Of a DNA stretch of 64,000 nt, positions 9,174 to 19,277 are shown in pieces. How positions within the stretch are numbered: position 1 is the stretch's first letter; every line of letters begins with the position of its first letter. The notes below the pieces were generated by a model, which was given only the letters and a program-made list of their open reading frames with translations, was not told where the DNA came from and searched no databases. The DNA is taken from contig JADJLP010000001.1 of assembly GCA_016710065.1 (NCBI GenBank), forward strand, positions 1,657,001 to 1,721,000, read 5' to 3'. The DNA is from Candidatus Ideonella esbjergensis. GTDB taxonomy: Bacteria > Pseudomonadota > Gammaproteobacteria > Burkholderiales > Burkholderiaceae_C. A program made the translations under genes and the position numbers.

Positions 9174-10160
9174 TCAGGAGGGGTCGATGTCAGTGCGGCC
9201 GCGCAGGGCCAGCAGTTCCCCAACCAGGCCGCGCCTGAAGGCCAGCACGCAGGCCACGAAGATCGACCCCATGATCACCGTCACCCAAGGCCCGACCTTG
9301 TCGGCCAGTTCGTTCTCCAGGGCCACGATCACCAGGGCACCGGCGGCCGGCCCGACCAGCGTGCCCAGCCCGCCCAGCAAGGTCATCAAGACCACTTCGC
9401 CGCTCATGTGCCAATGCACGTCGGTCAAGGAGGCAAGCTGGAAGACCAGCGCCTTGAGCGCGCCCGCCGTGCCCGCCAGCGCCGCGGACAGCACGAAGGC
9501 CAGGAGCTTGTAGCGGTTCACGTCGTAGCCCAGTGAGATGGCGCGCGGTTCGTTCTCCCGGATGGCCTTCAGAATCTGGCCGTAGGGCGAGTGCACGGTG
9601 CGTCGGATCAACCAAAAGCCCAGCGCGAAGACGGCCAGAACGAAGTAGTACATCGCGTGGTTGTCGCCGAGATCGATGAAACCCAGCAAGCGGCCGCGGG
9701 GGACACCCTGCAGACCGTCCTCGCCGCCGGTGAACGGCAGCTGCAGCGCCACGAAGAACACCAGTTGGGCGAGCGCCAGCGTGATCATCGTCAGGTAGAT
9801 GCCCGAGCGACGGATGGAGAGCCAACCGAACAAGCCACCCAATGCCGCCGCCACGGCCGTACCGGCCAGGATGGCCAGTTCGGGGGTCAGCCCCACATGC
9901 TTTGCAAGCCCGGCACAGACATAGGCCGAGCCGCCGAAGAAGGCGGCATGGCCGAACGACAACAGCCCGGCGTAGCCCAGCAGCAGGTTGAAGGCGCATG
10001 CAAACAGCGCGAAACACAGCACCTTCATCAAGAAGGTGGGATAGATGACCCAAGGTGCCGCCAGCGCCAGCACGATGGCAATGCTCCAGCCTGCCACGTG
10101 ATGTTGCGCAGGCGTGCGGATGCGATGGCTTGCTGCGGAGGGGGTTCCAGGGAGGTTCAT
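9174..10160 (-). CDS. livM: Branched-chain amino acid-type ABC permease (LivM)
   Basis: A 328-residue polytopic inner-membrane permease. It has a hydrophobic N-terminal segment, the L-L-G-Y-A-G-L-L-S-F-G-H-A loop and the S-P-Y-G-Q-I-L-K-A-I-R-E-N cytoplasmic EAA-type loop that contacts the ATPases. It partners with LivH, encoded 20 bp upstream. In acyl-CoA gene clusters such Liv-type importers usually carry aromatic, cyclic or short branched carboxylates rather than amino acids; that is inference from context. Confidence 0.93.
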   Translation of the reverse strand: MNLPGTPSAASHRIRTPAQHHVAGWSIAIVLALAAPWVIYPTFLMKVLCFALFACAFNLLLGYAGLLSFGHAAFFGGSAYVCAGLAKHVGLTPELAILAGTAVAAALGGLFGWLSIRRSGIYLTMITLALAQLVFFVALQLPFTGGEDGLQGVPRGRLLGFIDLGDNHAMYYFVLAVFALGFWLIRRTVHSPYGQILKAIRENEPRAISLGYDVNRYKLLAFVLSAALAGTAGALKALVFQLASLTDVHWHMSGEVVLMTLLGGLGTLVGPAAGALVIVALENELADKVGPWVTVIMGSIFVACVLAFRRGLVGELLALRGRTDIDPS

Positions 10161-10180
10161 CACGGTCCTTCGTTGGGGAC

Positions 10181-11065
10181 TCAGGCCTGCTTGCCGAACA
10201 GGCCAGCCGGACGGAACAGCAGCACGACGATCATGATCACGAAGATCACCACGGCGGACGCCTCGGGGTAGACCACCTTGGTCAGGCCTTCGACCAAACC
10301 CAGGCACAGGCCGGTCACGATCGAACCCGCGATCGATCCCATGCCGCCGATCACCACCACGGCAAACACGACGATGATGAGGTTGGACCCCATCACCGGG
10401 TTCACCTGGATCACCGGTGCCGCCAGCACGCCGGCAAAGGCCGCGAGCGCCACCCCCACCCCGTAGGTGGCCGTGACCACCACGGGCACGTTGATGCCCA
10501 GGGCCTGGACCAGTTGAGGGCGTTCCGTTGCCGCACGCAGGGTGGCACCCAGCGGCGTGCGCTCGATCACATACCAGGTGGCCAGGCACACGGCCAGCGA
10601 CGCCAGCACGACCCAGCCGCGGTACAGAGGCATGAACATGAAGCCCAGGTCCACGCCACCTTGCAATTCCTCCGGCGGGGCATATGACGACCCGGACACG
10701 CCGAAGTAGTAGCGGAACACGCCTTCGGCGACCAAGGCCAGGCCGAAGGTCAGCAGCAGCCCATACAGGTGATCGAGTTTGTACAGGTGCTTGAGCATCG
10801 TCCGCTCGATCAGCACGCCCAGAAAGCCCACCACCACCGGCGCCGCCACCAGCGCCGCCCAGTAACTCATGCCAAGGTGCTCAAGACCGAGCAGCGCCAC
10901 GAAAGCACCGATCATGTAGAGCGCGCCATGCGAGAAGTTGATGATGTTCAGCAGCCCGAAGATGACCGCCAGGCCCAGGCTCAGGACGGCATAGAACGAG
11001 CCGTTGATCAGCCCGAGCAGCAGTTGGCCGAACAAGGCTTGCGAAGAGATGCCGAAGAGGGTCAT
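10181..11065 (-). CDS. livH: Branched-chain amino acid-type ABC permease (LivH)
   Basis: A 294-residue inner-membrane permease with about eight hydrophobic segments. The N-terminal run L-L-L-G-L-I-N-G-S-F-Y-A-V-L-S-L-G-L-A and the I-N-F-S-H-G-A motif are hallmarks of LivH. The start at 11065 gives a short normal N-terminus; an upstream Met eight codons earlier is possible. It lies between the binding-protein gene (82 bp upstream) and livM (20 bp downstream). LivH and LivM form the channel of the importer. Confidence 0.93.
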   Translation of the reverse strand: MTLFGISSQALFGQLLLGLINGSFYAVLSLGLAVIFGLLNIINFSHGALYMIGAFVALLGLEHLGMSYWAALVAAPVVVGFLGVLIERTMLKHLYKLDHLYGLLLTFGLALVAEGVFRYYFGVSGSSYAPPEELQGGVDLGFMFMPLYRGWVVLASLAVCLATWYVIERTPLGATLRAATERPQLVQALGINVPVVVTATYGVGVALAAFAGVLAAPVIQVNPVMGSNLIIVVFAVVVIGGMGSIAGSIVTGLCLGLVEGLTKVVYPEASAVVIFVIMIVVLLFRPAGLFGKQA

Positions 11066-11147
11066 GGGTTCGCTCCGTGGATGGGGCATGCCACCGCGCG
11101 GCCCGCCGAGTGCGGGCCACAGGGGGCTGTTGTCTGGCCTGGTGCGA

Positions 11148-12368
11148 CTACTTCTTCGCCACCAGCGGGCACTTGCTCGCAGCCAGGGGCTGGAACGCCT
11201 CGGCCGCGGGGATCGTGGCGCGAACGTGGTAGTAATCCCAGGGCACGGTGGACTCGGCGGGCTTCTTCACCTGCAACAGGTACATGTCATGCACCATGCG
11301 GCCGTCCTCCCGGATGCTGCCGTTCTTGGCGAAGAAGTCGTTGACAGGCGTCTTCCTCATCTGGGCCATCACCTTGGCCGTGTCGTCCGTGCCCGCAGCC
11401 TTGACGGCCTTCAGGTAGTGCATCACCGCCGAGTACTGACCCGCCTGCACCATGGTGGGCATGCGCTTGTGCTGATCGAAGAAGCGCTTGGACCAGGCGC
11501 GCGTCTCGTCGTTGAGGTTCCAGTAGAAACCTTCGGTGAGGTACATGTTCTGCGTCACCTTCAGGCCCAGCGAGTGCACGTCGGTGATGAACATCAGCAG
11601 GCCCGCGAGCGACTGCTTGGGGGTGACGCCGAACTCGGCCGCCTGCTTGATCGAGTTGATGGTGTCGCCGCCGGCGTTGGCCAGGCCGATGATCTGCGCG
11701 CCGGAGCCCTGTGCCTTGAGCAGGAAGGACGAGAAGTCCGAACCGGGGAACGGGTGCCGCACCGCGCCCAGCACTTCGCCGCCGTTGGCCTTGACCACGG
11801 CCGAGGCGTCGGTCTCCAGCGAATGGCCGAAGGCGTAGTCCGCGGTCAGGAAGAACCACTTCTTGCCGCCGGTCTTGGTCACGGCCTTGGCGGTGCCATT
11901 GGCCACCGCATAGGTGTCATAGGTCCAGTGCACCGTGACGTCGTTGCAGTCTTCGTTCGTCACCCGGGTCGACGCGGCACCGGAGATCAGCGCGATGCGG
12001 TTCTTCTCCTTGGCGATCTTCTGCACCGCCAGGGCCACCGAGGTGGTGACCAGCTCGCTGGCCACGTCCACCTTCTCGCGCTCGAACCACTCGCGCGCCT
12101 TGTTGGCGGCAATGTCGCCCTTGTTCTGGTGGTCGGCCGAGACCATCTCCACCTTGAAGCTGGGCCGTTCCTTGGCGACGAAGTCATCGATGGCCATCTG
12201 CGTGGCCACCACCGTGCCCTTGCCGGAAACGTCGGAGTACACCCCCGACAGGTCGGTGAGCACGCCGATGCGAACCGCGTTGTCCGAGATCTGGGCTTGG
12301 GCAGGGTTCAGCAGGGCTGCAGTGGCTGCAGCGATGGCAAGGCACTTGAATTTCACGCGCGTCTCCAT
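11148..12368 (-). CDS. Periplasmic substrate-binding protein of the Liv-type importer
   Basis: A 406-residue type I periplasmic binding protein (Leu/Ile/Val-binding fold). A Sec signal peptide is visible at residues 1-25, ending Pro-Ala-Gln-Ala before the mature Gln-Ile-Ser-Asp; the fold starts with R-I-G-V-L-T-D-L-S-G. It delivers ligand to LivH/LivM. The close relatives I know in acyl-CoA clusters bind carboxylates, but the ligand is not predictable here. The start at 12368 is required for the signal peptide. It is separated by 61 bp from livF upstream. Confidence 0.93.
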   Translation of the reverse strand: METRVKFKCLAIAAATAALLNPAQAQISDNAVRIGVLTDLSGVYSDVSGKGTVVATQMAIDDFVAKERPSFKVEMVSADHQNKGDIAANKAREWFEREKVDVASELVTTSVALAVQKIAKEKNRIALISGAASTRVTNEDCNDVTVHWTYDTYAVANGTAKAVTKTGGKKWFFLTADYAFGHSLETDASAVVKANGGEVLGAVRHPFPGSDFSSFLLKAQGSGAQIIGLANAGGDTINSIKQAAEFGVTPKQSLAGLLMFITDVHSLGLKVTQNMYLTEGFYWNLNDETRAWSKRFFDQHKRMPTMVQAGQYSAVMHYLKAVKAAGTDDTAKVMAQMRKTPVNDFFAKNGSIREDGRMVHDMYLLQVKKPAESTVPWDYYHVRATIPAAEAFQPLAASKCPLVAKK

Positions 12369-12429
12369 GAGGTTGTCGGTTGGGAATGGGTCAGGATCGA
12401 TCGAGGAATGGCAAAGCGGCGAAGTCTGC

Positions 12430-13122
12430 TCAGACGCCCAGCAATTCGTGCAGCATCTCGGTCTTGGAGGCGAGTTCGTCTTTCTGGACCGTGGCGACGA
12501 TGCGGCCATGCTCCAGGACGTAGTGGCGGTCGGCCAAGGGCGCTGCGAAGCGGAAGTTCTGTTCCACCAGCACGATGGTGTAGCCGCGCCCCTTGAGCAG
12601 CCGGATCACCTCGCCAAGCTTCTTGACGATCACAGGCGCCAGGCCTTCGGTGATTTCGTCCAGCAACAGCAGGCGAGCCCCAGTACGCAGGATGCGGGCC
12701 ATGGCCAGCATCTGCTGCTCGCCGCCCGACAGGCGGGTGCCCGGGCTGGCGCGACGCTCGTACAGGTTGGGGAAGACCTCGTAGATTTCGTCGATCGTCA
12801 TGCCTCCGGAGCGCACCACCGGCGGCAGCATGAGGTTCTCTTCTGTGCTCAGGCCCGAGAAGATGCCGCGTTCCTCGGGGCAGAAGCCCACACCCAGGCG
12901 CGTGACCCGATGCGGCGCCATGCCGATCAGCTCACGGCCGTTGAACATGATGGAGCCGCTGCGCCGCCCCACCAGGCCCATCATCGACTTCAAGGTCGTG
13001 GAGCGCCCCGAACCGTTGCGTCCAAGCAGGGTCACCAGTTCGCCCTCGGCCACGCGCAGGTCGATGCCATGCAGAACATGGGACTCGCCATAGAAGGCAT
13101 GGAGGTCGGTGATGCGCAGCAT
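12430..13122 (-). CDS. livF: ABC transporter ATPase (LivF) with Arg in Walker A
   Basis: A 230-residue ATPase of the LivF class. It shows the signature L-S-G-G-E-Q-Q and Walker B L-L-L-L-D-E with the Thr-Glu-Gly-Leu-Ala-Pro continuation. The Walker A reads G-R-N-G-S-G-R-S-T-T: the normally invariant Lys is Arg, and the DNA codon is CGC, so this is not an ambiguous reading. LivG next to it has a normal Walker A, so the pump could run with one consensus site. The gene is 57 bp downstream of livG. Confidence 0.92.
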   Translation of the reverse strand: MLRITDLHAFYGESHVLHGIDLRVAEGELVTLLGRNGSGRSTTLKSMMGLVGRRSGSIMFNGRELIGMAPHRVTRLGVGFCPEERGIFSGLSTEENLMLPPVVRSGGMTIDEIYEVFPNLYERRASPGTRLSGGEQQMLAMARILRTGARLLLLDEITEGLAPVIVKKLGEVIRLLKGRGYTIVLVEQNFRFAAPLADRHYVLEHGRIVATVQKDELASKTEMLHELLGV

Positions 13123-13179
13123 CTCGTTGCCCTTGGGCGCAGACTGCTGCGTCCGGCAACGATGGCGAGGCAACCCTGT

Positions 13180-13944
13180 TCATGCTTCCACCCCCACGTA
13201 GGCTTCCAGCACGCGCGGGTCCTTGGACACCTCGCTGTAGGGGCCTTCGGCCAGGATCTGCCCACGCTGGAGCACCGTGATCCGGTCACACAACTTCTCC
13301 ACGACGGACAGGTTGTGCTCCACCATGGCCACCGTTCGTTTGGCGGCCACGCGCTTGATGAGTTCGGCCACGCGGTCCACGTCTTCGTGGCCCATGCCCT
13401 GCGTGGGTTCGTCCAGCAGCATCAGCTCCGGGTCCAGCGCCAGCGTGGTGGCGATTTCCAGCGCACGCTTGCGCCCATAAGGCATTTCCACCGCCAGTGT
13501 GCGGGCGAAGCTGGTCAGGTCCACCTCTTCCAGCAACGCCATGGCTTCCGCATCAAGTTGCCGAAGACTGGACTCGCTGCGCCAGAAGTGGAAGGAGGTT
13601 CCCAATCGACGCTGCAGCCCCACGCGCACGTTTTCCAGCGCGGTCATGTGACCAAAGGTGGCCGAGATCTGGAATGAACGGATCACGCCGCGGCGCGCGA
13701 TCTGAGCGGGCTCCTCGCGGGTGATGTCCACGCCGTCATAGACGATCTCGCCCCGTGTGGGCTGCAGGAACTTGGTCAGCAGGTTGAACACCGTGGTCTT
13801 GCCTGCGCCATTGGGGCCGATCAGGGCGTGGATCGTGCCGCGACGGATCTTCAGGTTCACGTCCTGAACGGCCGCGAAGCCCTTGAACTCCTTGGTCAGG
13901 CCCCGCGTCTCGAGGATGAATTCGCTCGCCATCGCCGGCCTCAT
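13180..13944 (-). CDS. livG: ABC transporter ATPase (LivG)
   Basis: A 254-residue ATPase of the LivG class with a canonical Walker A (G-P-N-G-A-G-K-T-T), a Q-loop, and Walker B L-M-L-L-D-E-P. The usual LSGGQ signature is altered to P-Y-G-R-K-R, which is common in LivG. The start at 13944 overlaps the stop of the upstream synthetase gene as ATGA; an internal Met four codons later is also possible. It pairs with LivF to drive the LivHM permease. Confidence 0.93.
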   Translation of the reverse strand: MRPAMASEFILETRGLTKEFKGFAAVQDVNLKIRRGTIHALIGPNGAGKTTVFNLLTKFLQPTRGEIVYDGVDITREEPAQIARRGVIRSFQISATFGHMTALENVRVGLQRRLGTSFHFWRSESSLRQLDAEAMALLEEVDLTSFARTLAVEMPYGRKRALEIATTLALDPELMLLDEPTQGMGHEDVDRVAELIKRVAAKRTVAMVEHNLSVVEKLCDRITVLQRGQILAEGPYSEVSKDPRVLEAYVGVEA

Positions 13945-15580
13945 TCGATGGCGCTGGCGGACTTGACCCGCTCGCGCAACTGGAACTTCTGGATCTTGCC
14001 GGTGCTGGTCTTGGGCAGTTCGCCGAAGATCACCCGCTTGGGCACCTTGAAGCGCGCCAGCTGCGTGCGGCAGAACTCGATGATTTCGGCCTCCTGGGCA
14101 TCGGCCTGGGGCTTGAGCTCCACGAAGGCGCAGGGCACTTCGCCCCACTTGGCGTCGGGCAGCGCCACCACGGCCGCGGCCATCACGGCCGGATGCCGAT
14201 GCAACACATCCTCGACCTCGATGGACGAGATGTTCTCCCCGCCGGAGATGATGATGTCCTTGCTGCGGTCCCGGATCTTGACGTAGCCGTCCGGGTGCAT
14301 CACCGCCAGGTCGCCCGTGTGGAACCACCCTCCCGCAAAGGCCTCGGCCGTGGCGCTCGGGTTCTTCAGGTAGCCCTTCATCACGACGTTGCCGCGGAAG
14401 AAGATCTCGCCCATGGTTTCCCCGTCCGCAGGCACCGGCTTCAGGGTGTCAGGGTCCAGCACCGCGATGGCTTCCTGCATCGGGCCGGTGACCCCCTGCC
14501 GGCCGTTCAGGCGGGCGCGCTCCTCGCGCGGCAAGGTATCCCAATGTTCCTGCTTGGCGCAGACAGCCGCCGGGCCATAGACCTCGGTCAGCCCGTAGAC
14601 GTGGGTCAGTTCGATGCCCGCGGCCTCGCAGCCTTCGATCACCGCGGGCGGCGGCGGCGCGCCGGCGATCAGGCCCTTCAAGGTGTGCCCGATGCCCTGG
14701 CGCAGTTCGGCCGGCGCGTTGATCAGCATCGAATAGACGATCGGCGCGCCGCACAGGTGCGTGATGCGGTGCTCGCGGACCAAGGGGAAGATCTGCGCGG
14801 GATCGACCCGGCGCAGGCAGACGCTGGTCCCCGCGTTCAACGCCAGGGTCCAAGGGAAGCACCAGCCGTTGCAGTGAAACATCGGCAGCGTCCAGAGGTA
14901 GACCGCATGCTGCGGCAGCTCCCAGCTGATGACGTTGCTGGCCGCATTCAGGTACGCGCCGCGGTGGTGCGTGACCACGCCCTTCGGATTGCCCGTGGTT
15001 CCGGAGGTGTAGTTCAGCGCGATGGCATCCCACTCGTCGCCTGGAAGCGCCCAGGCGAATTCCGGATCGCCGGATTCGACCAAGACCTCGTAGTCCAGTG
15101 TGCCCAGTCGCTTGCCTTAGGGCGCCGTCTCGTCCTCGACCTCGATCACCAAGGGACGACGCTCGCCCACGAGCGCCAGCGCCTTTCCACGATGGGGGCG
15201 AACTCGCGGTCGGTGAGCAGCACCTTGGCTTCGCCATGCTGCAACATGAAGGCAATCGCTTCGCCGTCCAGCCTGGTGTTCAGCGTGTTGAGCACCGCAC
15301 CGGTCATGGGGATGGCGAAGTGGGCCTCGAACATCGCAGGGACGTTGGGCAACATCACGGCGACCGTGTCGCCAACCCCCACACCATGGCGGGTCAGCGC
15401 CGAGGCCAAGCGCTTGCATCGTTCATACGTTTGGGCCCAGGTTTGGCGGAGGTCGCCATACACAACGGCCACTCGATTGGGGTAGACGCCGGCCGACCGC
15501 TGCAGGTAGCTCAGCGGCGACAGCGGAACATGGTTCGCCGCATTCTTTTCCAGGCCCAGTGCGTAGGGATGGCTGTGCAT
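13941..15580 (-). pseudogene. Acyl-CoA synthetase, broken by a frameshift and a stop
   Basis: The conceptual protein is a 540-550 residue AMP-dependent synthetase, probably the first gene of the operon. The N-terminal part runs from the ATG at 15580 to about 15190 (Asp-Arg-Glu-Phe-Ala-Pro-Ile-Val-Glu). Restoring one A in an A-run near 15187 lets the reading continue as Lys-Ala-Leu-Ala-Leu-Val-Gly-Glu, but a TAA follows in that frame at 15117-15119. The same frame then resumes with the A3 motif T-S-G-T-T-G-N-P-K-G, a G-L-T-E-V-Y-G motif, F-H-T-G-D-L-A and the C-terminal K-T-S-T-G-K-I. Two independent lesions argue for real inactivation, though sequencing error at the A-run cannot be excluded. 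The downstream genes stay intact. Confidence 0.85.
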
Positions 15581-15765
15581 TGCCCTTGTCTCCTCGTTGC
15601 CGCGCCCATGCACAACAAGTGCTAGGCGTCTGGGCAGGAGGATCAGCGCAGACCTTTTCAAGGCCTGCAGAGCAATGTGACGAATGTTTGCATCGATGCC
15701 TGCGCGGGCGCGACTCCTAGAATTGACCTGGCGAACTAAGGTGAAACCCCATTGCGGTGACGGCG

Positions 15766-17732
15766 ATGTCCAATCCAAGTGAAGACCGCGACCCAACGCA
15801 CCTGCGCCACCGCGTCATGCCACCCTGCAAGCCGCGCTCGATCTCATCGACCAGGGCTTCACGCTGATCGACCGCGACCTCAGGCTGGTGGCCTGGAATC
15901 GCACTTTCCTGGAACTGCTGGAGTTCCCCGACACACTGGCTTTCGTCGGCGCGCCCTTCGAGGGCTTCATCCGCTACAACGCCGAACGCGGGGAATACGG
16001 ATCCGGGAACGTCGAGGAATTCGTCCGACGGCGCATCGAGGCAGCGCATACATTCGAGCCGCATTGCTTCGAACGGATCCGACCGGACGGGACGATCATC
16101 CAGATTCGCGGCGTTCCGGTTCCTGGCCACGGGTTTGTGACGATCTACTCGGACGTCACTTCACAGCGCAGAGGCGGAACTGGCGATCCAGGAGCATGCA
16201 GCCGACCTGGAAGCACAGGTTGCAGAACGCACGGCCGAACTTCAGCGCAGCAGTTCTCAGCTGCGCCTCATCACCGACTCGATGCCGGCGCTCATCGCCT
16301 ACTTCGACGCCGACCGGCACTACCGCTACATCAATCGCGGCTACCACGAGTGGTTTGGGCTGGACCCGGCCCACCCCGAACGCATCAGCGCCAAGGCCTA
16401 CCTGGGGGCCAGCACCTACGCTGGCATCAAGCACAACGTCTTTCGGGCGCTCGGCGGCCAGTCTGTCAGCTTCGAGTACGACGTGACCACCAAGATGGGC
16501 AAACCCCTGGTGGCTCGCACGACGCTGATCCCGGAGATCCGGCCGGACGGGAAGGTTGCCGGCTGCTTTGAGCTGACGTTCGACATTACCGAGCAGCTGC
16601 GGGCTCAGGCGATGCTAGTGCAGGCGCAGAAGATGGAGGCCCTGGGGCAACTGACCGGTGGGCTGGCGCATGACTTCAACAACATTCTGACGGTCGTCTT
16701 GGGAAATCTGGAAGCCCTGCGGCGCGAACGAAGCGACTCCGGCGATGTTGCCGAGTTCGTGGTGCCTGCGATCGAGGGCCGCCACCGCGGCGCCGAGTTG
16801 ATCCAGCGCCTGCTGTCGTTTGCCAGAAAGCAGCCTTTGGTGGTGCGGGAGACCGAGACCGGCGCGGTGGTCGCCGAGGTCATGCGTCTGGTGCGGCGTT
16901 CCATCCCGGAGGATCGAAACCTGTCGGCCGACGAGCCTGACAGCCCAAGCTGGGCCCTCACCGACCCGCAATTGCTGCAAAGCAGCCTGTTGAACCTGAT
17001 CCTGAACGCCCGGGACGCCACTTCGACGGGCGGTCACATCACCCTGCGCAGTGAGGTGCGTGAGTTGCGCCGAGGCCGCCGTGGCGCTGGACCTGGAAGT
17101 CGGCACGTACGTGACGGTTAGCGTTTGCGACGATGGGTGCGGCATGGATGAAGCCACCCTGGCCCGGGTCTTCGAGCCGTTCTTCACGACGAAGGATGTC
17201 GGTTCGGGCACCGGCCTGGGAATGGCCATGGTCTATGGCTTCGTCAAACAGTCCGGCGGGGGCATCGAGGTTCAGAGCAAGCCGGGCCTGGGGACCACCG
17301 TGACACTGTGGCTGCCCGCCTGCGACCCGCCTGAAGCGGGAGACCTGGCGGCGCGAGACTTCAATGAGACACGCTGCGAACCTCAGGGTTTGGCCCTGCT
17401 GGTGGAGGACGACCGCAATTGCGGCAGGTCGTGCGGCGGGACTTGCTTGCGCTGGGCTACTCGGTCCTGGAAGCCGAAAACGGCGGCGAGGCGCTGGCTA
17501 TTCTTGATCGGACGCCTTCAATCGCCCTGGTCCTTACCGATATGGTGATGCCAGGCGGGATCGACAGGCGTGTGGTGGCCACGCATGCGCGGCAACATTG
17601 CCGCGTTCCCCGCGTGGCACTGATGAGCGGCTATGCGGCAGGCGATCCCAACGAAGAAGATATCCCTGTGCTGGGCAAGCCATTCACGCGCGATCAACTC
17701 GCGGCCTGGCTGCGCATAGAACCGGCGACAGG
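15766..17732 (+). pseudogene. PAS-containing hybrid sensor histidine kinase, multiply frameshifted
   Basis: Pieces of one hybrid kinase are read in changing frames: an N-terminal PAS-like domain (about 15820-16170), a linker helix, a second PAS domain (about 16260-16600), a phospho-acceptor region with A-H-D-F-N-N (near 16670), an ATPase domain with D-D-G-C-G-M and G-T-G-L-G-M (about 17100-17310) and a receiver with M-V-M-P-G-G (about 17390-17720). Frame changes occur near 15815, 16172 (extra G), 17072 (extra C) and 17413 (missing C). Restoring single bases gives continuous family-like sequence each time. It is divergent from the catabolic operon, so it probably once controlled it with the regulator that follows. 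Confidence 0.85.
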
Positions 17733-18464
17733 AATTCCGATTCATCGGCGTCGCCTTCGCCAGTCCAAGGGCTGGTGTTCGTCATCGAGGACGACCCGGC
17801 CGTCGCGCGACTGGTCACGAGTGCGCTGGAGGAGTTCGGGTTTGTGGCCGAGACCTTCCTTACCGCCACTCACGCGCTGCGGCGTTTGCCGGTTCGGCGG
17901 CCCGATCTCTGCATTGTCGACCTCGGCCTGCCCGACCTTGATGGGATTGAGTTGGTGCGGCAGATTGCGAGCACCTATTCCTGTGGCGTTTTGATCCTCA
18001 CGGCCCGTGGCCACACGGTTGACCGGGTCATGGGGCTGGAGCTCGGTGGTGACGACTACATGGTCAAACCCTTCCGAGCCTCGCGAGCTGGTAGCCAGGG
18101 TTCGCAGTGTGCTGCGGCGCCGAGGCGTTGGCGCCACCGCCTCGGCGGGCCACAGCCGCAGAACGCCAGATTCGAAGAATGGGTGTTCGACTGCACTGCC
18201 AACACGCTACGCTCGGCCGAGGGTGGCGAACATGTACTTGGCCTCGCTGAAGCACAGTTCTGCGAGCGTTCATCGAACGGCCCAACCAGATCCTGACGAG
18301 GGAGCAACTCTTAGGACAACACGATCTATCCCCGCTGGACCGCAGCATTGACGTTCGGATTTCGCGCCTGCGCCGCAGACTGAGCCGACCCTCAGAATCC
18401 CAAGATCATCAAGACCGTCTATGGTGCCGGGTACATGTTCGCAGCGCGTGTCTCATGGTCCTGA
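17733..18464 (+). pseudogene. OmpR-family response regulator, multiply frameshifted
   Basis: The receiver is readable from about 17772 (Leu-Val-Phe-Val-Ile-Glu-Asp-Asp), with the phospho-acceptor region I-V-D-L-G-L-P-D and V-K-P-F. Frame breaks follow near 18078 (extra C), about 18160, about 18260 (missing T) and about 18380. After correction the winged-helix part ends in Val-Tyr-Gly-Ala-Gly-Tyr-Met-Phe with a TGA at 18462-18464. No ATG is visible at the expected N-terminus, so the start is approximate. It lies directly behind the hybrid kinase and would have been its partner. Confidence 0.8.
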
Positions 18465-19277
18465 CGCGCGCGATTGATGACACTCCGGTTCCAGAAGTAC
18501 GTTTGCAGCGAACCGCAAGTTGAGCGGCATCCGCAACCACAGTTGCATGCTGCGATGCCCTGCGAACTCAAGTTCATGGCGATGTCTGTAGCGCGAACCC
18601 GCCCAAGCACTGCCTTGAGGCCATGCGCCTTCAGCCGCTGTGTTCGAAGCCCGAGCGCATGCATGAACGTTCTTGCAGCGCGAGGGTGCCGCCGACGCCG
18701 CCTGCTTGGCCGCGTGCCATTCCGATTTCGGGTAGGCGATTGGCGGACCAGAAAGCTGACGGTCATTGGCGGCAGCTCCTGGCCGAGTGCCGGTACCGAC
18801 GAGCGACAGCTACCTGGCAATCTGGTCGCCATCGGGCATTGAACTGTGCGCGACCGAAACACGAGCTTCGGCGCAGCCCGACGCCAGCCCCAGCCCCCAG
18901 CCCTGAAGCGCTACCGGCAACGGCTTGGGGCGCTAGGGTCGGTGAGTTCTTGTCGTACTCTCAGGGCGGTCCAGGCCTCTCCCGAGGCCCAATTTTTTCG
19001 CCTGCTTGCCACTTCTACCCGTGCACAACGGTTCGCAAGGACATAAGCTTCTTCTTCGGGGTAGGTTCGTCGGTACGCCGACTGCCCACAGCATCGCTCC
19101 GTGTTCCGTGCCCGCCGAAGGCGACGATCGCTGCGAAATCTAGTAGCATCCGCCGGTTGCGGGGAGGGACAAAAACAAGGAACAACGAGAGCCAAGTAAT
19201 TTGGCCTTCGTTTGCACCTGGCGGCGACGAATGATGACTCCGCACGCAAATTTTCCGCTCATCCTGTTGGGCTAGGC
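18465..19277. other. Intergenic stretch at the likely left boundary of the mobile region
   Basis: About 800 bp between the decayed regulator and the first gene of the mobile region. The open frames here are short, overlapping and unlike proteins. The sequence is less GC-rich near 19020-19260, with short A-runs (for example in 19166-19190). I found no tRNA gene, clear direct repeat or inverted repeat, so I cannot mark an attachment site, although this is where I would expect the junction. Confidence 0.45.
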
